Numbered from the stretch's first letter, positions 1 through 7,432 are shown. The stretch: 12,911 nt of DNA from Clostridiales bacterium (GCA_019416265.1 DXXQ01000212.1:1-12911), one strand, 5' to 3'. The notes: generated by a model from the letters alone, not told the origin. Numbers and translations are program-made.

Positions 1-378
1 CTGCACAATCCGGAGCATTACAGCACAGTTCGCGATATGGCGATTCTTTTGAAGTACAGTATAAAAAATGATACCTTCCGTGAAATTGCAGAAAGCCCCT
101 GGCATTCCACAGGACTTACCAATGTTCATCCGGACGGAATCACCTATTACAGTACCATGTTCAAAAATCTGCCCGATCCTTCTGTGACAGGCGGAAAGAT
201 TCTGGGCGGGAAAACAGGGTTTACCAATGAAGCAGGTCTGTGTCTGGCCAGCTTTGCAGAAATAGAAGGAAGAGAATATATCTTCGTCTCCGCCGGCGCT
301 GCAGAAAACGGAGGCTCACCCAATGTGCAGGATGCAGTGACTGTATATAACCGTGTGGGAGCTGCGCTGCAGGGGTAG
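1..378 (+). CDS. D-alanyl-D-alanine carboxypeptidase (serine-type PBP), C-terminal part
   Basis: The reading frame is open from the first base of the window, so this is the 3' end of a longer gene; 125 codons are present before the TAG stop. It contains GGKTGFTNEAG near residue 70, the KTG active-site box of the serine PBP/beta-lactamase superfamily in the form typical of DacA/DacF-type D-Ala-D-Ala carboxypeptidases. These enzymes trim the terminal D-Ala from peptidoglycan stem peptides outside the membrane. The catalytic SxxK and SxN motifs and the signal peptide would lie upstream of the window. The chain ends shortly after the penicillin-binding fold (VYNRVGAALQG), with no membrane-anchor domain visible. 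It converges on the rubrerythrin gene and shares the hairpin at 420-445. The family call is firm; the exact paralogue is not determinable. Confidence 0.85.
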   Translation: MHNPEHYSTVRDMAILLKYSIKNDTFREIAESPWHSTGLTNVHPDGITYYSTMFKNLPDPSVTGGKILGGKTGFTNEAGLCLASFAEIEGREYIFVSAGAAENGGSPNVQDAVTVYNRVGAALQG

Positions 379-419
379 ATAAAACCGGGAAAAAAATATA
401 GGATTATGAGAACATAAAA

Positions 420-445
420 ATGCCGCTCCAAAAACGGAGCGGCAT
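420..445 (-). terminator. Rho-independent terminator of rubrerythrin, possibly bidirectional
   Basis: A perfect 10-bp GC-rich stem (ATGCCGCTCC / GGAGCGGCAT) encloses a 6-nt loop. Read on the minus strand it is followed by a five-T run, which suits termination of the rubrerythrin transcript 14 nt past its stop codon. On the plus strand it lies about 40 nt past the carboxypeptidase stop but is followed only by scattered Ts, so it is a weaker terminator in that direction. Confidence 0.85.
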
Positions 446-459
446 GATTATTTATGAGA

Positions 460-1002
460 TTATCCGAAGTATCTCTCAAGTAAGCCTTTGAATGCTTTAC
501 CGTGACGAGCTTCGTCTCTTGCCATTTCATGAACTGTGTCATGGATAGCGTCAAGGTTAGCTGCTTTAGCACGTTTAGCAAGGTCAAATTTACCTGCTGT
601 TGCGCCGTTCTCTGCTGCTACACGCATTTCAAGGTTTTTCTTTGTGCTGTCTGTAACAACTTCGCCTAATAACTCAGCGAATTTAGCAGCATGCTCTGCT
701 TCTTCGAAAGCAGCTTTTTCCCAGTATAAACCGATTTCCGGGTATCCTTCTCTATGAGCTACTCTTGCCATTGCAAGGTACATACCAACTTCAGAGCACT
801 CGCCTTCGAAGTTTGCTCTTAAGTCTGCAAGGATGTCTTCGCTAACGCCCTGAGCTACGCCTACAACGTGCTCTGCTGCCCAAGCCATTTCGGAATCCTG
901 TTTTGTGAATTTCTCTGCAGGTGCTTTACAGATTGGACATACCTCCGGTGCAGCATCTCCTTCATGAACGTAACCACATACACTACATACCCATTTTGCC
1001 AT
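460..1002 (-). CDS. rbr: Reverse rubrerythrin (N-terminal rubredoxin, C-terminal diiron domain)
   Basis: This 180-residue protein begins with a rubredoxin-type FeS4 site, CSVCG at 6-10 and CPIC at 22-25. It is followed by a four-helix ferritin-like domain with diiron ligands E68/E71 (ECSE region), EEAEH at 100-104 and DEARH at 163-167. In classical rubrerythrin the rubredoxin domain is C-terminal; the swapped order marks the 'reverse' rubrerythrins of anaerobic clostridia. These act as cytoplasmic NAD(P)H-dependent peroxide (and O2) reductases, with electrons supplied through an oxidoreductase partner. A strong SD (AAAAGGAG, 8 nt before ATG) decides the start. Codon use is strongly biased (repeated GCT/GCA Ala and AAA/AAG Lys), suggesting high expression. 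It lies downstream of perR on the same strand, with its own promoter carrying a PerR-type operator. Confidence 0.95.
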   Translation of the reverse strand: MAKWVCSVCGYVHEGDAAPEVCPICKAPAEKFTKQDSEMAWAAEHVVGVAQGVSEDILADLRANFEGECSEVGMYLAMARVAHREGYPEIGLYWEKAAFEEAEHAAKFAELLGEVVTDSTKKNLEMRVAAENGATAGKFDLAKRAKAANLDAIHDTVHEMARDEARHGKAFKGLLERYFG

Positions 1003-1059
1003 AATTGTAATCTCCTTTTCTTTTAATAAATTTTATTTTTATTTGCTTTTTCTTTTGAT

Positions 1060-1110
1060 AACAGTAATTATTACTGTTTTAAATTTAGCACATTAATCTG
1101 GACTTGTCAA
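1060..1110 (-). promoter_or_regulatory. Rubrerythrin promoter with PerR-box operator
   Basis: On the minus strand, TTGACA (complement of 1105-1110), a 17-nt spacer and TAAATT (complement of 1082-1087) form a sigma-A-type promoter. Just downstream, over the expected start site, is the 19-bp palindrome AACAGTAATTATTACTGTT (1060-1078), containing the 7-1-7 Fur-family arrangement CAGTAAT-T-ATTACTG. A closely related site lies in front of perR (1551-1575). Peroxide-induced derepression by the neighbouring PerR is the natural reading; binding itself is inferred. Confidence 0.8.
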
Positions 1111-1121
1111 GTACAAAAATG

Positions 1122-1535
1122 TTAATTTTTTGTGTCTGCCGCTGCGTACTCTTCTTTGGCACATTCCTCGCAAAGTCCGTAAAATCTAGCGCTGTAATCA
1201 GAAATCTCTCCGCTGAAATTCTCTCCGGCAGTTGCCATAATGTTGTCGATCTTCTTGCTGTCCAAATCGATGATCCGGTTGCATTTCGTACACATAAAAT
1301 GACTGTGCCGTGCAGTTCTGCCATCGTAACGGTCAGCTCCTGCGAAAGATGAGAGCTTTTTGATTTCGCCGATATCAGTAAGCAGGGATAAGTTTCGGTA
1401 TACCGTGCCAAGACTGATATTGGGATAAATAAGCTTCATATTTTCATAAATTACATCCGCAGTAGGATGATCGTTTCTTGTGGAAAGAAATTCTTTGATC
1501 GATTCTCTCTGGCGGCTGTATTTCAGTGATGCCAT
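1122..1535 (-). CDS. perR: Peroxide-responsive Fur-family repressor PerR
   Basis: This 137-residue Fur-family protein has an N-terminal winged helix with HPTADVIY (23-30) and NISLGTVYRNL (39-49), the recognition-helix region typical of PerR/Fur. Two CxxC pairs, C82/C85 and C122/C125, form the structural zinc site. The regulatory metal ligands known from Bacillus PerR have counterparts at H23, D71 (DRYDG), H77 and H79 (RHSH) and D90 (IIDLD). PerR senses H2O2 by metal-catalysed histidine oxidation and then leaves DNA. The start is set by GGGAGG 6 nt before ATG. Its own promoter has a PerR-like box and rubrerythrin downstream has another, so autoregulation and control of the peroxidase are likely. 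No terminator is visible between perR and rubrerythrin, so readthrough is possible. Fur or Zur are less likely given the HPTA/DRYDG pattern and the rubrerythrin neighbour. Confidence 0.92.
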   Translation of the reverse strand: MASLKYSRQRESIKEFLSTRNDHPTADVIYENMKLIYPNISLGTVYRNLSLLTDIGEIKKLSSFAGADRYDGRTARHSHFMCTKCNRIIDLDSKKIDNIMATAGENFSGEISDYSARFYGLCEECAKEEYAAADTKN

Positions 1536-1550
1536 GGTTTCCTCCCTTCT

Positions 1551-1611
1551 TTTTGATAACGATAATCATTACTGATATTGGTATTGTATAATACTAAACA
1601 TGATTTGTCAA
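1551..1611 (-). promoter_or_regulatory. perR promoter with PerR-box operator
   Basis: On the minus strand, TTGACA (complement of 1606-1611), 17 nt and TACAAT (complement of 1583-1588) make a near-consensus promoter. The operator-like stretch at 1551-1575 contains CGATAAT-C-ATTACTG (1560-1574) and shares TTTTGATAAC and the ATTACTG half-site with the rubrerythrin operator: 21 of 24 positions match over 1551-1574 versus 1053-1076. It covers the expected start site, consistent with negative autoregulation. Confidence 0.78.
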
Positions 1612-1691
1612 GATATTTTTGCAAAAAATTTTTTAAAAATTCCAAACGAGAACGGAAGGGTTTCTTAATAGACATTGCTGACCTTCTGTGC

Positions 1692-1720
1692 TTGCGGATT
1701 TTTTCCAAATAAGATAAAAT
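1692..1720 (+). promoter_or_regulatory. Promoter of the ThrE-like exporter pair
   Basis: TTGCGG (1692-1697), a 17-nt spacer and TAAAAT (1715-1720) resemble a sigma-A promoter about 30 nt upstream of the start codon of the first exporter gene. An A/T-rich tract (1623-1640) lies upstream and could act as an UP element. No operator is evident. Confidence 0.6.
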
Positions 1721-1751
1721 CATCCCATAGGAGATAAGGGAGGATGAAAGG

Positions 1752-2507
1752 ATGAACAGGGAGGAAGCGGAGCAGTATTTATATTGTGCCATGTCTATTG
1801 GTGAACAGCTTCTCATAAGCGGGGCTGAGGTTGGCAGAGTGGAAGACACGATCTGCCGGATCTGCAAGGCTTATGGTGCAGAACGCGTAGATGTTTTTTC
1901 TATTACATCAAGCATTGTAACGACCATGTACGGTGAGGAGTTTGGTTCCTGCACTCAGACAAGACGAGTGTCCGGTATGGCGAATGATCTTCATAAGCTT
2001 GACTGCCTGAACCAGCTTTCCAGAAAAATATGTGCCATGCATCCGGAGCCCTCGGAAATAAAGGCGGATCTGGCTGGAATCGTAAATGGACCGCGCTATT
2101 CTTTTGGAATGCATCTTCTGATTTACGGACTGGTTTCCGGTTCGTTTTCTGTGTTTTTCGGCGGCGACTGGAAAGATATGGCTGTTTCGGCTGTGATTGG
2201 CGTATTGCTGAAATTCCTGGAGGCTTTTGTGAAAAAGGGAGCAGTAAATGGGCTGATCACAGCATTAATCTGTTCCACAGCAGGTGGATTTCTGGCGAAT
2301 CTGGCAGTACAGGCAGGGCTGGGAAATCATGTGGACTTGATTAGTATAGGCAATATCATGCTTTTTATTCCGGGACTTGCGTTTACCAATGCGCTGAGAG
2401 ATATGTTTTCGGGGGATACGATTACAGGGCTGATAAGGTTTATGGAATCCATTCTTCTTGCGGTCATTATTGCCCTGGGATTTGCAGCTTCGAATTTTTT
2501 GTTCTAA
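1752..2507 (+). CDS. Threonine/serine exporter family protein, N-terminal subunit (DUF1212, YjjP-like)
   Basis: The protein has 251 residues. The N-terminal ~110 residues are soluble and include the family's conserved GEQLLISGAEVGRVEDTI stretch (17-34) and the SSIVTTMYG segment. About five membrane helices follow, at roughly 118-140, 142-160, 166-186, 194-211 and 226-250, including the typical ISIGNIMLFIPGLAFTNAL region with the charged RDMFSGD loop. In ThrE of Corynebacterium this is the N-terminal half of a threonine/serine exporter; in E. coli the split YjjP/YjjB pair is linked to succinate export, so the substrate here is uncertain. SD GGGAGG sits 8 nt before ATG. The next gene, 24 nt downstream, encodes the complementary C-terminal half, so the two should form one inner-membrane exporter. 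Confidence 0.88.
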   Translation: MNREEAEQYLYCAMSIGEQLLISGAEVGRVEDTICRICKAYGAERVDVFSITSSIVTTMYGEEFGSCTQTRRVSGMANDLHKLDCLNQLSRKICAMHPEPSEIKADLAGIVNGPRYSFGMHLLIYGLVSGSFSVFFGGDWKDMAVSAVIGVLLKFLEAFVKKGAVNGLITALICSTAGGFLANLAVQAGLGNHVDLISIGNIMLFIPGLAFTNALRDMFSGDTITGLIRFMESILLAVIIALGFAASNFLF

Positions 2508-2531
2508 AAATCTGGATTTGGGAGAAAAATT

Positions 2532-2978
2532 ATGCAGGAAATGATTCAATTATTTGCAGCGCTTCTGGGTTCTCTGGGGTTTGCAGTGTTGTTCAACATC
2601 AGAGGGGAAAAGCTTGTTTTTGCCGCTCTGGGGGGACTTTTGTCCTGGGGAGTATACCTTGGGGCGGGATATATTGACAATAACCCGTATTTCTGCGGAT
2701 TTACGGCTTCTGTTCTGCTGACTCTTTATGCAGAATGTATGGCTCGTGTACACAAAACGCCGGTTACGGTTTTTCTTGTATCCGCCGCAATTCCTCTGAT
2801 TCCGGGGGCAGGGCTTTACCGCGCTATGAGCAGCCTCATGGAAAGAGACTGGGTGAGTTTTTCAAAAGAAAGCAGTTATACCCTTTTGTTTGCAGCAAGT
2901 ATGTCTGCCGGAATCACATTCACTACAATCATCTATCGTATGATAAAAAGATGGTCGTCAAGGCAGACGCGTATATAA
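2532..2978 (+). CDS. Threonine/serine exporter family protein, C-terminal subunit (DUF3815, YjjB-like)
   Basis: This 148-residue, almost entirely hydrophobic protein has about four to five membrane helices. It shows the C-terminal ThrE/YjjB pattern: FAALLGSLGFAVLFNIR near the N-terminus, and AAIPLIPGAGLYRAM near residues 85-99, the conserved P-L-I-P-G-x-x-x-Y motif of the family. It starts 24 nt after the upstream exporter half, with a GGAG SD 6-7 nt before ATG, and forms an operon with it. The pair is expected to work as one amino-acid or dicarboxylate exporter; the substrate cannot be read from sequence. The stop is followed after about 60 nt by a strong terminator. Confidence 0.85.
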   Translation: MQEMIQLFAALLGSLGFAVLFNIRGEKLVFAALGGLLSWGVYLGAGYIDNNPYFCGFTASVLLTLYAECMARVHKTPVTVFLVSAAIPLIPGAGLYRAMSSLMERDWVSFSKESSYTLLFAASMSAGITFTTIIYRMIKRWSSRQTRI

Positions 2979-3041
2979 ATGTGTCAGCTAATGCTGACCA
3001 GAATCGCGGGCCAAGTCTCACGTGCATTCGATTTGAATCAA

Positions 3042-3090
3042 AAGACCACACAAATCAGGCGTTCTGCCATCCTTGTGTGGTCTTAGTTTT
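3042..3090 (+). terminator. Terminator of the exporter operon (bidirectional form)
   Basis: A 12-bp stem, AAGACCACACAA / TTGTGTGGTCTT (arms 3042-3053 and 3073-3084), encloses a 19-nt loop that itself can form GGC/GCC. It is followed by AGTTTTATAT on the plus strand and by an A-rich start on the other side, so it can work for the plus-strand exporter operon and also for the minus-strand gene remnant at 3089-3172. Confidence 0.8.
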
Positions 3091-3172
3091 ATATAGTCGA
3101 CAGAGTGATCTTTTCCAATGCTGCCTTGAACTGCTCGACAGTCATGTTTGCTTTTTCTGCTGCTTTCTTATT
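3089..3172 (-). pseudogene. 3'-end remnant of an unidentified gene
   Basis: On the minus strand a 27-codon open stretch ends in TAA right beside the terminator hairpin and reads like the tail of a real alpha-helical protein: KKAAEKANMTVEQFKAALEK followed by ITLSTI. It is bounded upstream by an in-frame stop (3173-3175) and has no SD before its only ATG (complement of 3143-3145). The well-formed amphipathic helix and the correct position before a bidirectional terminator suggest a leftover gene end exposed when the permease operon was joined here. The parent family was not recognised, and chance coding-like sequence cannot be excluded. Confidence 0.35.
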
Positions 3173-3179
3173 TTATATT

Positions 3180-3212
3180 TGTAAGGAAACTGTAAGTTTC
3201 ATATGTTATTCT
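3180..3212 (+). promoter_or_regulatory. Putative response-regulator box and promoter of the ABC permease operon
   Basis: TGTAAG (3180-3185), 5 nt, TGTAAG (3191-3196), then exactly 10 nt to TATTCT (3207-3212), a -10-like hexamer. No -35 hexamer is present at 17-18 nt; the repeats occupy that region instead, as in activator-dependent promoters. The same arrangement occurs at 8900-8932 and 11058-11090. The 11-bp centre-to-centre period matches tandem binding by OmpR/PhoB-type regulators. The expected start site is near 3219, giving a short leader before the ATG at 3236. Confidence 0.7.
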
Positions 3213-3235
3213 GGATACAGGAAGGGGGAAACTAA

Positions 3236-5833
3236 ATGCAGAAAGAATTATGGAAACTGGCAGTTTCGGGAATGAAAAAGAGGAAAAGAAACAGTCTTCT
3301 TTTATTTGGCGTACTGGTGATTGCTTTTTCTTTTTCCATAGTAGGGCTTTCTCTTGTGGAAAGCATGAACGTATCTAACCGGGAATACAGGTATGACAAT
3401 TACGGAACGTGGCATACTGCTGTTTTTCAGGGAAAAGAGGAGGACGCTTCCGCTTACAGAAAAGAAAAGGGTGTAAAATTCGGTATTCTGACCAGTTGTG
3501 GAAATCTGAAAACTGGAGCAGGCGTGGGAACAGCAGACGATGAACTAATCAGGATGGGAAGAATCGGACTTCAGCAGGGACATTTTCCAAAAGAAGCAGG
3601 AGAGGCTGCAATGGAGGCAAATGTTCTGAGCAGATTGGGATACAGCTATGAATTGGGACAGGACATTACTTTGCAGGTCTTTATGGAAGCAGAGGAGACA
3701 GAAGGGCTTTCGGAAGAAACGGTTATGACAGAAATGACGTTTACCTTGTGTGGAGTGATTCGTTCCTACAGCAATTTATGGCAATCGGATGGGCATGCGC
3801 TTCCGGGAGTATTTGTCACAGAACAGGCAGAGAAACAGATGATGGAGGACGCGGCAGAGGCATCCGAAAGAGAATTAAAAGAAAAAGAATCAATGTATTT
3901 TTTTAAAACGGCAGGCGAACAGGAAGAGACAGCAGAAGTTATCCGGAGTATAGAAGAGGAGTTAAACAGAAGAGATGGAGGAAGCCGTAAGCTTGTAAAT
4001 AATACACATGCGTATCAGGAGACAGAGACAGAAGTTTATCCTTTTTTATATCTGGGAATCATTTTTGTGACTTCCGGAATTGCAGTTGTCTGTATTTATT
4101 CTGCGAGGATCAAAAAGCAGATTCAGCAGATTGCTCTTTTCAGAAGTATTGGAATTACAAAAAAACAATTAAGGCTAATGATTTTTTATGAAACTATTTG
4201 TCTGGCGCTTCCTGCCATTGTGGTGGGCTTTTTCTGCGGTTGTGCAGAAACATGGCTTGCGCTGCGCTTTTTATCCGGAATGAATGAGAAGATTATTATA
4301 AAAGTTCCCTATCAGGCTCTTGGTGTTTTATTTTTTCTGCTGAGTCTGGAAATTGTGATCGTTCGTACTTTTGTACTGCAGATTGCGCTCAGGCAGCCCC
4401 TTACAGGTAAAATGTCTCTGAACGGCAGAAAAATACGAAGGAATAAAAGGCTGCATCAGATTCTGTATGCCGGTTTATCTGTTGTCATTTGCACAGTCAG
4501 CTTTTTTACGGTATTTCAGGCAATACAGGTATATGAGATAAAAAAATCAAGACAGAGGGTGCCGGACTATAGATTTCACTCTTTTTCGTGGGAAGATAAT
4601 AAAACATCCGAACAGGATTTAAGAGAGATTCAGGAAATTCCGGGGATTCGGGAGCTGCACGGATGGGGGAATATACAGGTAAATATAAAATTTCCGGATA
4701 TGGAAACATGCGAATTGAATAAAGAACTAAAATCAAATACGTCATTTTTGACAGCTCAGGATGAAGAAGGAATTACTTGCAGCTTATATGGAATCAGGGA
4801 AGCTGACTGGGACTATTATCTGGATTTCGAGGAACTTTCCATAGACAGGGAGGCTTTTCGAAAAGGAGAGGAAAGCATTGTTCTATTTTCTGTAAATACA
4901 TATGGAGAAGTAGCAGTAAACGGGAAAACCTACAAGGATGTGGGAATTACAAAAGGTGACGCCATTCAATGTGATATTTATGGGACACCATTAAAAAAGG
5001 ACAGCACAGGGAATATATATCCCGGAGATATGGCGGAAAAAATGTTTACCTTTCAGACAAAGGTGGGAGAGGTGGCAAAAATTGTAGACCAAGATCTGAC
5101 AAATCCACTGCAGTTTTTTGCCACAGTTCCATATACCATTCTATGTTCCTCAGACGCTCTGGCCGGCATTTTAGAGGAAATTCCGGAAGGAAATTTCGTT
5201 CATCCGTATGAGACAGGGAAAGAATTCGGATATTCACAGGGAGAAATGTATGCTTCGGAAAATGCAGGATTTTTATCTACAGATGTAATTGTGGCAGATA
5301 TTTTTGGGGAAAATCATGTCCCTGTTGAAAGTGTAAGGGAAGAAAATGCCGTGATACGGCAGGAACTTCAAAATAAACTCATTCTCTACACAGCAGGAGG
5401 AGGTACTGTAATCCTCATTGCCTTTCTTATGCTCTGGAATATGCTGGCGCTGGCGGCAGAAGATGAAAAAAGAAAAACAGGAATCCTGATGGCAATAGGA
5501 TTATCAGAGAGACAGATTCAGAAGCGTATTTTAACAGAAGCTCTTGTGTTGGGAGCAGTTTCTGCTCTGGCAGGCATTCTCTTATTTGGGGGATATCTGT
5601 ATTTGTATTCATGGATGGCGTTCCGTTCAGAAATGGCTCTGTATCAGGAGTCAATGAGATCAATCCCGGATATCTTCCTGTCACAAATAGAAGGGTATCG
5701 TGTGGTCGGACTGCGCTTTTGGCATTTACTGTTCCTTGGTCTGTTATCCGGCGGAAGCGTTGCGCTTGTTTATTACAGGACGAAAATGATACTGCAAAAA
5801 GCAGACGTATCCAGATTACTCAGGGAGGAATAG
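3236..5833 (+). CDS. FtsX-domain ABC transporter permease (BceB/MacB-type superfamily)
   Basis: The protein has 865 residues. A positively charged N-terminus (KKRKRN) precedes TM1 at about 18-41. A ~225-residue extracytoplasmic domain follows, then three helices near 268-290, 322-345 and 361-382. These form the first FtsX module and include the conserved IALFRSIGITKKQLRLM coupling segment between the first two. A further helix near 410-430, a second outside domain of ~280 residues and three last helices near 714-738, 767-790 and 827-847 form the second FtsX module, with a matching TGILMAIGLSERQIQKRIL segment. Such proteins use ATP hydrolysis for mechanotransmission: peptide export, antimicrobial-peptide detoxification or sensing. 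SD AGGAAGGGGG lies before ATG. The ATPase gene begins 4 nt after the stop. The putative regulator box upstream suggests control by the TCS at 6512-8116. Substrate unknown; defence against, or export of, a peptide is inferred. Confidence 0.9.
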   Translation: MQKELWKLAVSGMKKRKRNSLLLFGVLVIAFSFSIVGLSLVESMNVSNREYRYDNYGTWHTAVFQGKEEDASAYRKEKGVKFGILTSCGNLKTGAGVGTADDELIRMGRIGLQQGHFPKEAGEAAMEANVLSRLGYSYELGQDITLQVFMEAEETEGLSEETVMTEMTFTLCGVIRSYSNLWQSDGHALPGVFVTEQAEKQMMEDAAEASERELKEKESMYFFKTAGEQEETAEVIRSIEEELNRRDGGSRKLVNNTHAYQETETEVYPFLYLGIIFVTSGIAVVCIYSARIKKQIQQIALFRSIGITKKQLRLMIFYETICLALPAIVVGFFCGCAETWLALRFLSGMNEKIIIKVPYQALGVLFFLLSLEIVIVRTFVLQIALRQPLTGKMSLNGRKIRRNKRLHQILYAGLSVVICTVSFFTVFQAIQVYEIKKSRQRVPDYRFHSFSWEDNKTSEQDLREIQEIPGIRELHGWGNIQVNIKFPDMETCELNKELKSNTSFLTAQDEEGITCSLYGIREADWDYYLDFEELSIDREAFRKGEESIVLFSVNTYGEVAVNGKTYKDVGITKGDAIQCDIYGTPLKKDSTGNIYPGDMAEKMFTFQTKVGEVAKIVDQDLTNPLQFFATVPYTILCSSDALAGILEEIPEGNFVHPYETGKEFGYSQGEMYASENAGFLSTDVIVADIFGENHVPVESVREENAVIRQELQNKLILYTAGGGTVILIAFLMLWNMLALAAEDEKRKTGILMAIGLSERQIQKRILTEALVLGAVSALAGILLFGGYLYLYSWMAFRSEMALYQESMRSIPDIFLSQIEGYRVVGLRFWHLLFLGLLSGGSVALVYYRTKMILQKADVSRLLREE

Positions 5834-5837
5834 AATT

Positions 5838-6518
5838 ATGGGAATTGTGTTAGAGGCAAAAGGGCTGACGAAAAGTTACCAGTCAGGAAAGCAGAAAATA
5901 AAGGTGCTTAAAAATATAGATGCTGTATTCGAGGAGGGGCTTTTTTATGCGATCACAGGAAGAAGCGGTTCCGGAAAATCTACACTCCTGCATATTCTGT
6001 CAGGTCTGGAAAAGCCGGATACAGGAAGCATCTTAATGAAGGGAAAGAAACTAGAAAGTTATTGCTCACAGGAAATGGCAGAGTTTCGGCGGCGTCATAT
6101 GGGATTTATCTTTCAGCAGTTTAATCTGCTGGAAGAGTATGATGTGAAAACAAATATCTGTATGCCGCTAAAGCTGGATCGCAAAAGAGAAGACAGTATT
6201 TTTTTTAAAGAAATAACAGAACATCTTGGCATAGACAAAATTTTAAAGAAATATCCGGATGAGCTGTCAGGCGGAGAACAGCAGAGAGTGGCGATTGCCC
6301 GTTCTCTCATTGCAAAGCCGGAAATCCTGTTTGCAGATGAGCCAACGGGGAATCTTGATAAAAAAACAGCGGATGAGACTCTGGAGCTGCTTCTTGAATG
6401 TTCATACAGGTACGGCCAGACGCTCATACTGGTAACTCACGATATGGAAATCGCAGAGCGCGCAGATGAAATATTGAAAATAGAGGATGGAAGAATCTGT
6501 GAAACACAGTTTCAGTGA
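5838..6518 (+). CDS. ABC transporter ATP-binding protein (MacB/BceA-type), partner of the adjacent permease
   Basis: This 226-residue ATPase has all the nucleotide-binding motifs: Walker A GRSGSGKST (41-49), Q-loop IFQQFNLL (91-98), signature LSGGEQQR (143-150), Walker B ILFADE (163-168) and switch H201. The FQQFNLL and ADEPTGNLD strings are characteristic of the LolD/MacB/BceA family that drives FtsX-type permeases. It starts 4 nt after the permease stop, with the SD GGGAGGAA inside the permease's last codons, so the two are co-translated. A paralogue on the opposite strand (8138-8803) aligns without gaps along nearly its whole length. Its last 7 nt overlap the end of the convergent histidine kinase gene, leaving no room for a terminator between them. 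Confidence 0.95.
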   Translation: MGIVLEAKGLTKSYQSGKQKIKVLKNIDAVFEEGLFYAITGRSGSGKSTLLHILSGLEKPDTGSILMKGKKLESYCSQEMAEFRRRHMGFIFQQFNLLEEYDVKTNICMPLKLDRKREDSIFFKEITEHLGIDKILKKYPDELSGGEQQRVAIARSLIAKPEILFADEPTGNLDKKTADETLELLLECSYRYGQTLILVTHDMEIAERADEILKIEDGRICETQFQ

Positions 6519-7411
6519 TATATTTTTCCATCCAGAAAAAGCGGAAGAGAAAGAAGGAAGCTGCTTCCTTTTTCCGGAAGATTTCTGGCAGAGAGTGTTC
6601 CGTGATGGGCTTTTACGATATCCTGCGCCATAGAAAGGCCGATGCCATATCCGGATTTACTGATATTGCCGCGGTGAAAACGAAGAAAAATGAGGGGGAG
6701 TTCCTGAATAGGAATTCCCTTTCCGCTGTCTGAAATTGTCAGAAGCACGTTTCTGTCGGATTCTTCAAGAGTTACCTGTACAGAGGTTCCTGAGGGGGTA
6801 TGCTCGATTGCATTTTTCAGAAGGTTTTCAATTGCCTGTGAGAGCCAGAATGAATCTGCACTGATTATACACTGAGCAGGAAGCTGACACTTAAAAGAAA
6901 CCTTCTTTTTTTCAGCAATGGAAGTAAGAGAATGGATGCAGCGCTGTATACAGTCCGGGTAGTTAAAGGTTGAGAAATCCATATTTATTTTGCCGGAAGC
7001 AAGCTGACTGGATTTCAAAACACGCTCAATTTCCGCAGTCAGCCGTTCCAGAGAAGCCTGACTTTTGGTAAGATCTGAAGAGGATGATTTTGTCTGAGCA
7101 AGGTCAAGGCGAATCTGAAGAACTGTAAGCACCGTTTTAATCTGGTGTGCCATATTTTCAATAAACTGCGTCATTTCTGTTTCGCGTTTGTGGCTGAATT
7201 GCTTTTCGTAGAGAAGCTGCTCTTCTAATTTTCGTATTTGATTTGTAAGGTTGTAAAGCAGACCTTCTTTCAAGGTTTCAGGATGTGACTCCTGATATAG
7301 AAGAAAATGATTTATTTCTTCTGTGAGTTTTTGTATTTGTTTATGAAGATAAAAAATATAGCCTGTGAGAAGCAAAAACAGGACGCTTAGTATGAGGGTA
7401 AACAGCAGCAT
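6512..7411 (-). CDS. Sensor histidine kinase, single N-terminal TM, partner of the adjacent response regulator
   Basis: The 299-residue kinase has one clear membrane helix at 2-22 and a coiled-coil-like linker (25-80), with no extracytoplasmic sensor domain. The dimerisation/phosphoacceptor helix has MAHQIKTVLTVLQIRLD with H89; HQIKT departs from the common HELKTPL form. The HATPase domain has N-box NLLKNAIEHTP (196-206), G1 DSGKGI (228-233), F-box FLRFHRGN and G2 GYGIGLSMAQ (254-263). It autophosphorylates and passes phosphate to the regulator encoded 21 nt upstream. Lacking an external sensor, it may read the state of the FtsX permease within the membrane, as Bce-type kinases do, but that is inference; Bce kinases normally have two TM helices. 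It is last in the ATPase-regulator-kinase operon and overlaps the convergent ATPase gene by 7 nt. Confidence 0.93.
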   Translation of the reverse strand: MLLFTLILSVLFLLLTGYIFYLHKQIQKLTEEINHFLLYQESHPETLKEGLLYNLTNQIRKLEEQLLYEKQFSHKRETEMTQFIENMAHQIKTVLTVLQIRLDLAQTKSSSSDLTKSQASLERLTAEIERVLKSSQLASGKINMDFSTFNYPDCIQRCIHSLTSIAEKKKVSFKCQLPAQCIISADSFWLSQAIENLLKNAIEHTPSGTSVQVTLEESDRNVLLTISDSGKGIPIQELPLIFLRFHRGNISKSGYGIGLSMAQDIVKAHHGTLSARNLPEKGSSFLLSLPLFLDGKIYH

Positions 7412-7432
7412 AGTAATAAGACCTTTCTGATT

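Noticed and set aside
147..587. 146-residue open frame on the minus strand across the carboxypeptidase end
   Set aside because: It runs antisense through the KTG-containing carboxypeptidase and through the terminator hairpin, has no SD and reads as low-complexity sequence; it is a shadow frame.
2735..3184. 149-residue plus-strand frame overlapping the second exporter subunit
   Set aside because: It overlaps a well-supported gene in another frame, crosses the terminator at 3042-3084 and resembles no protein family.
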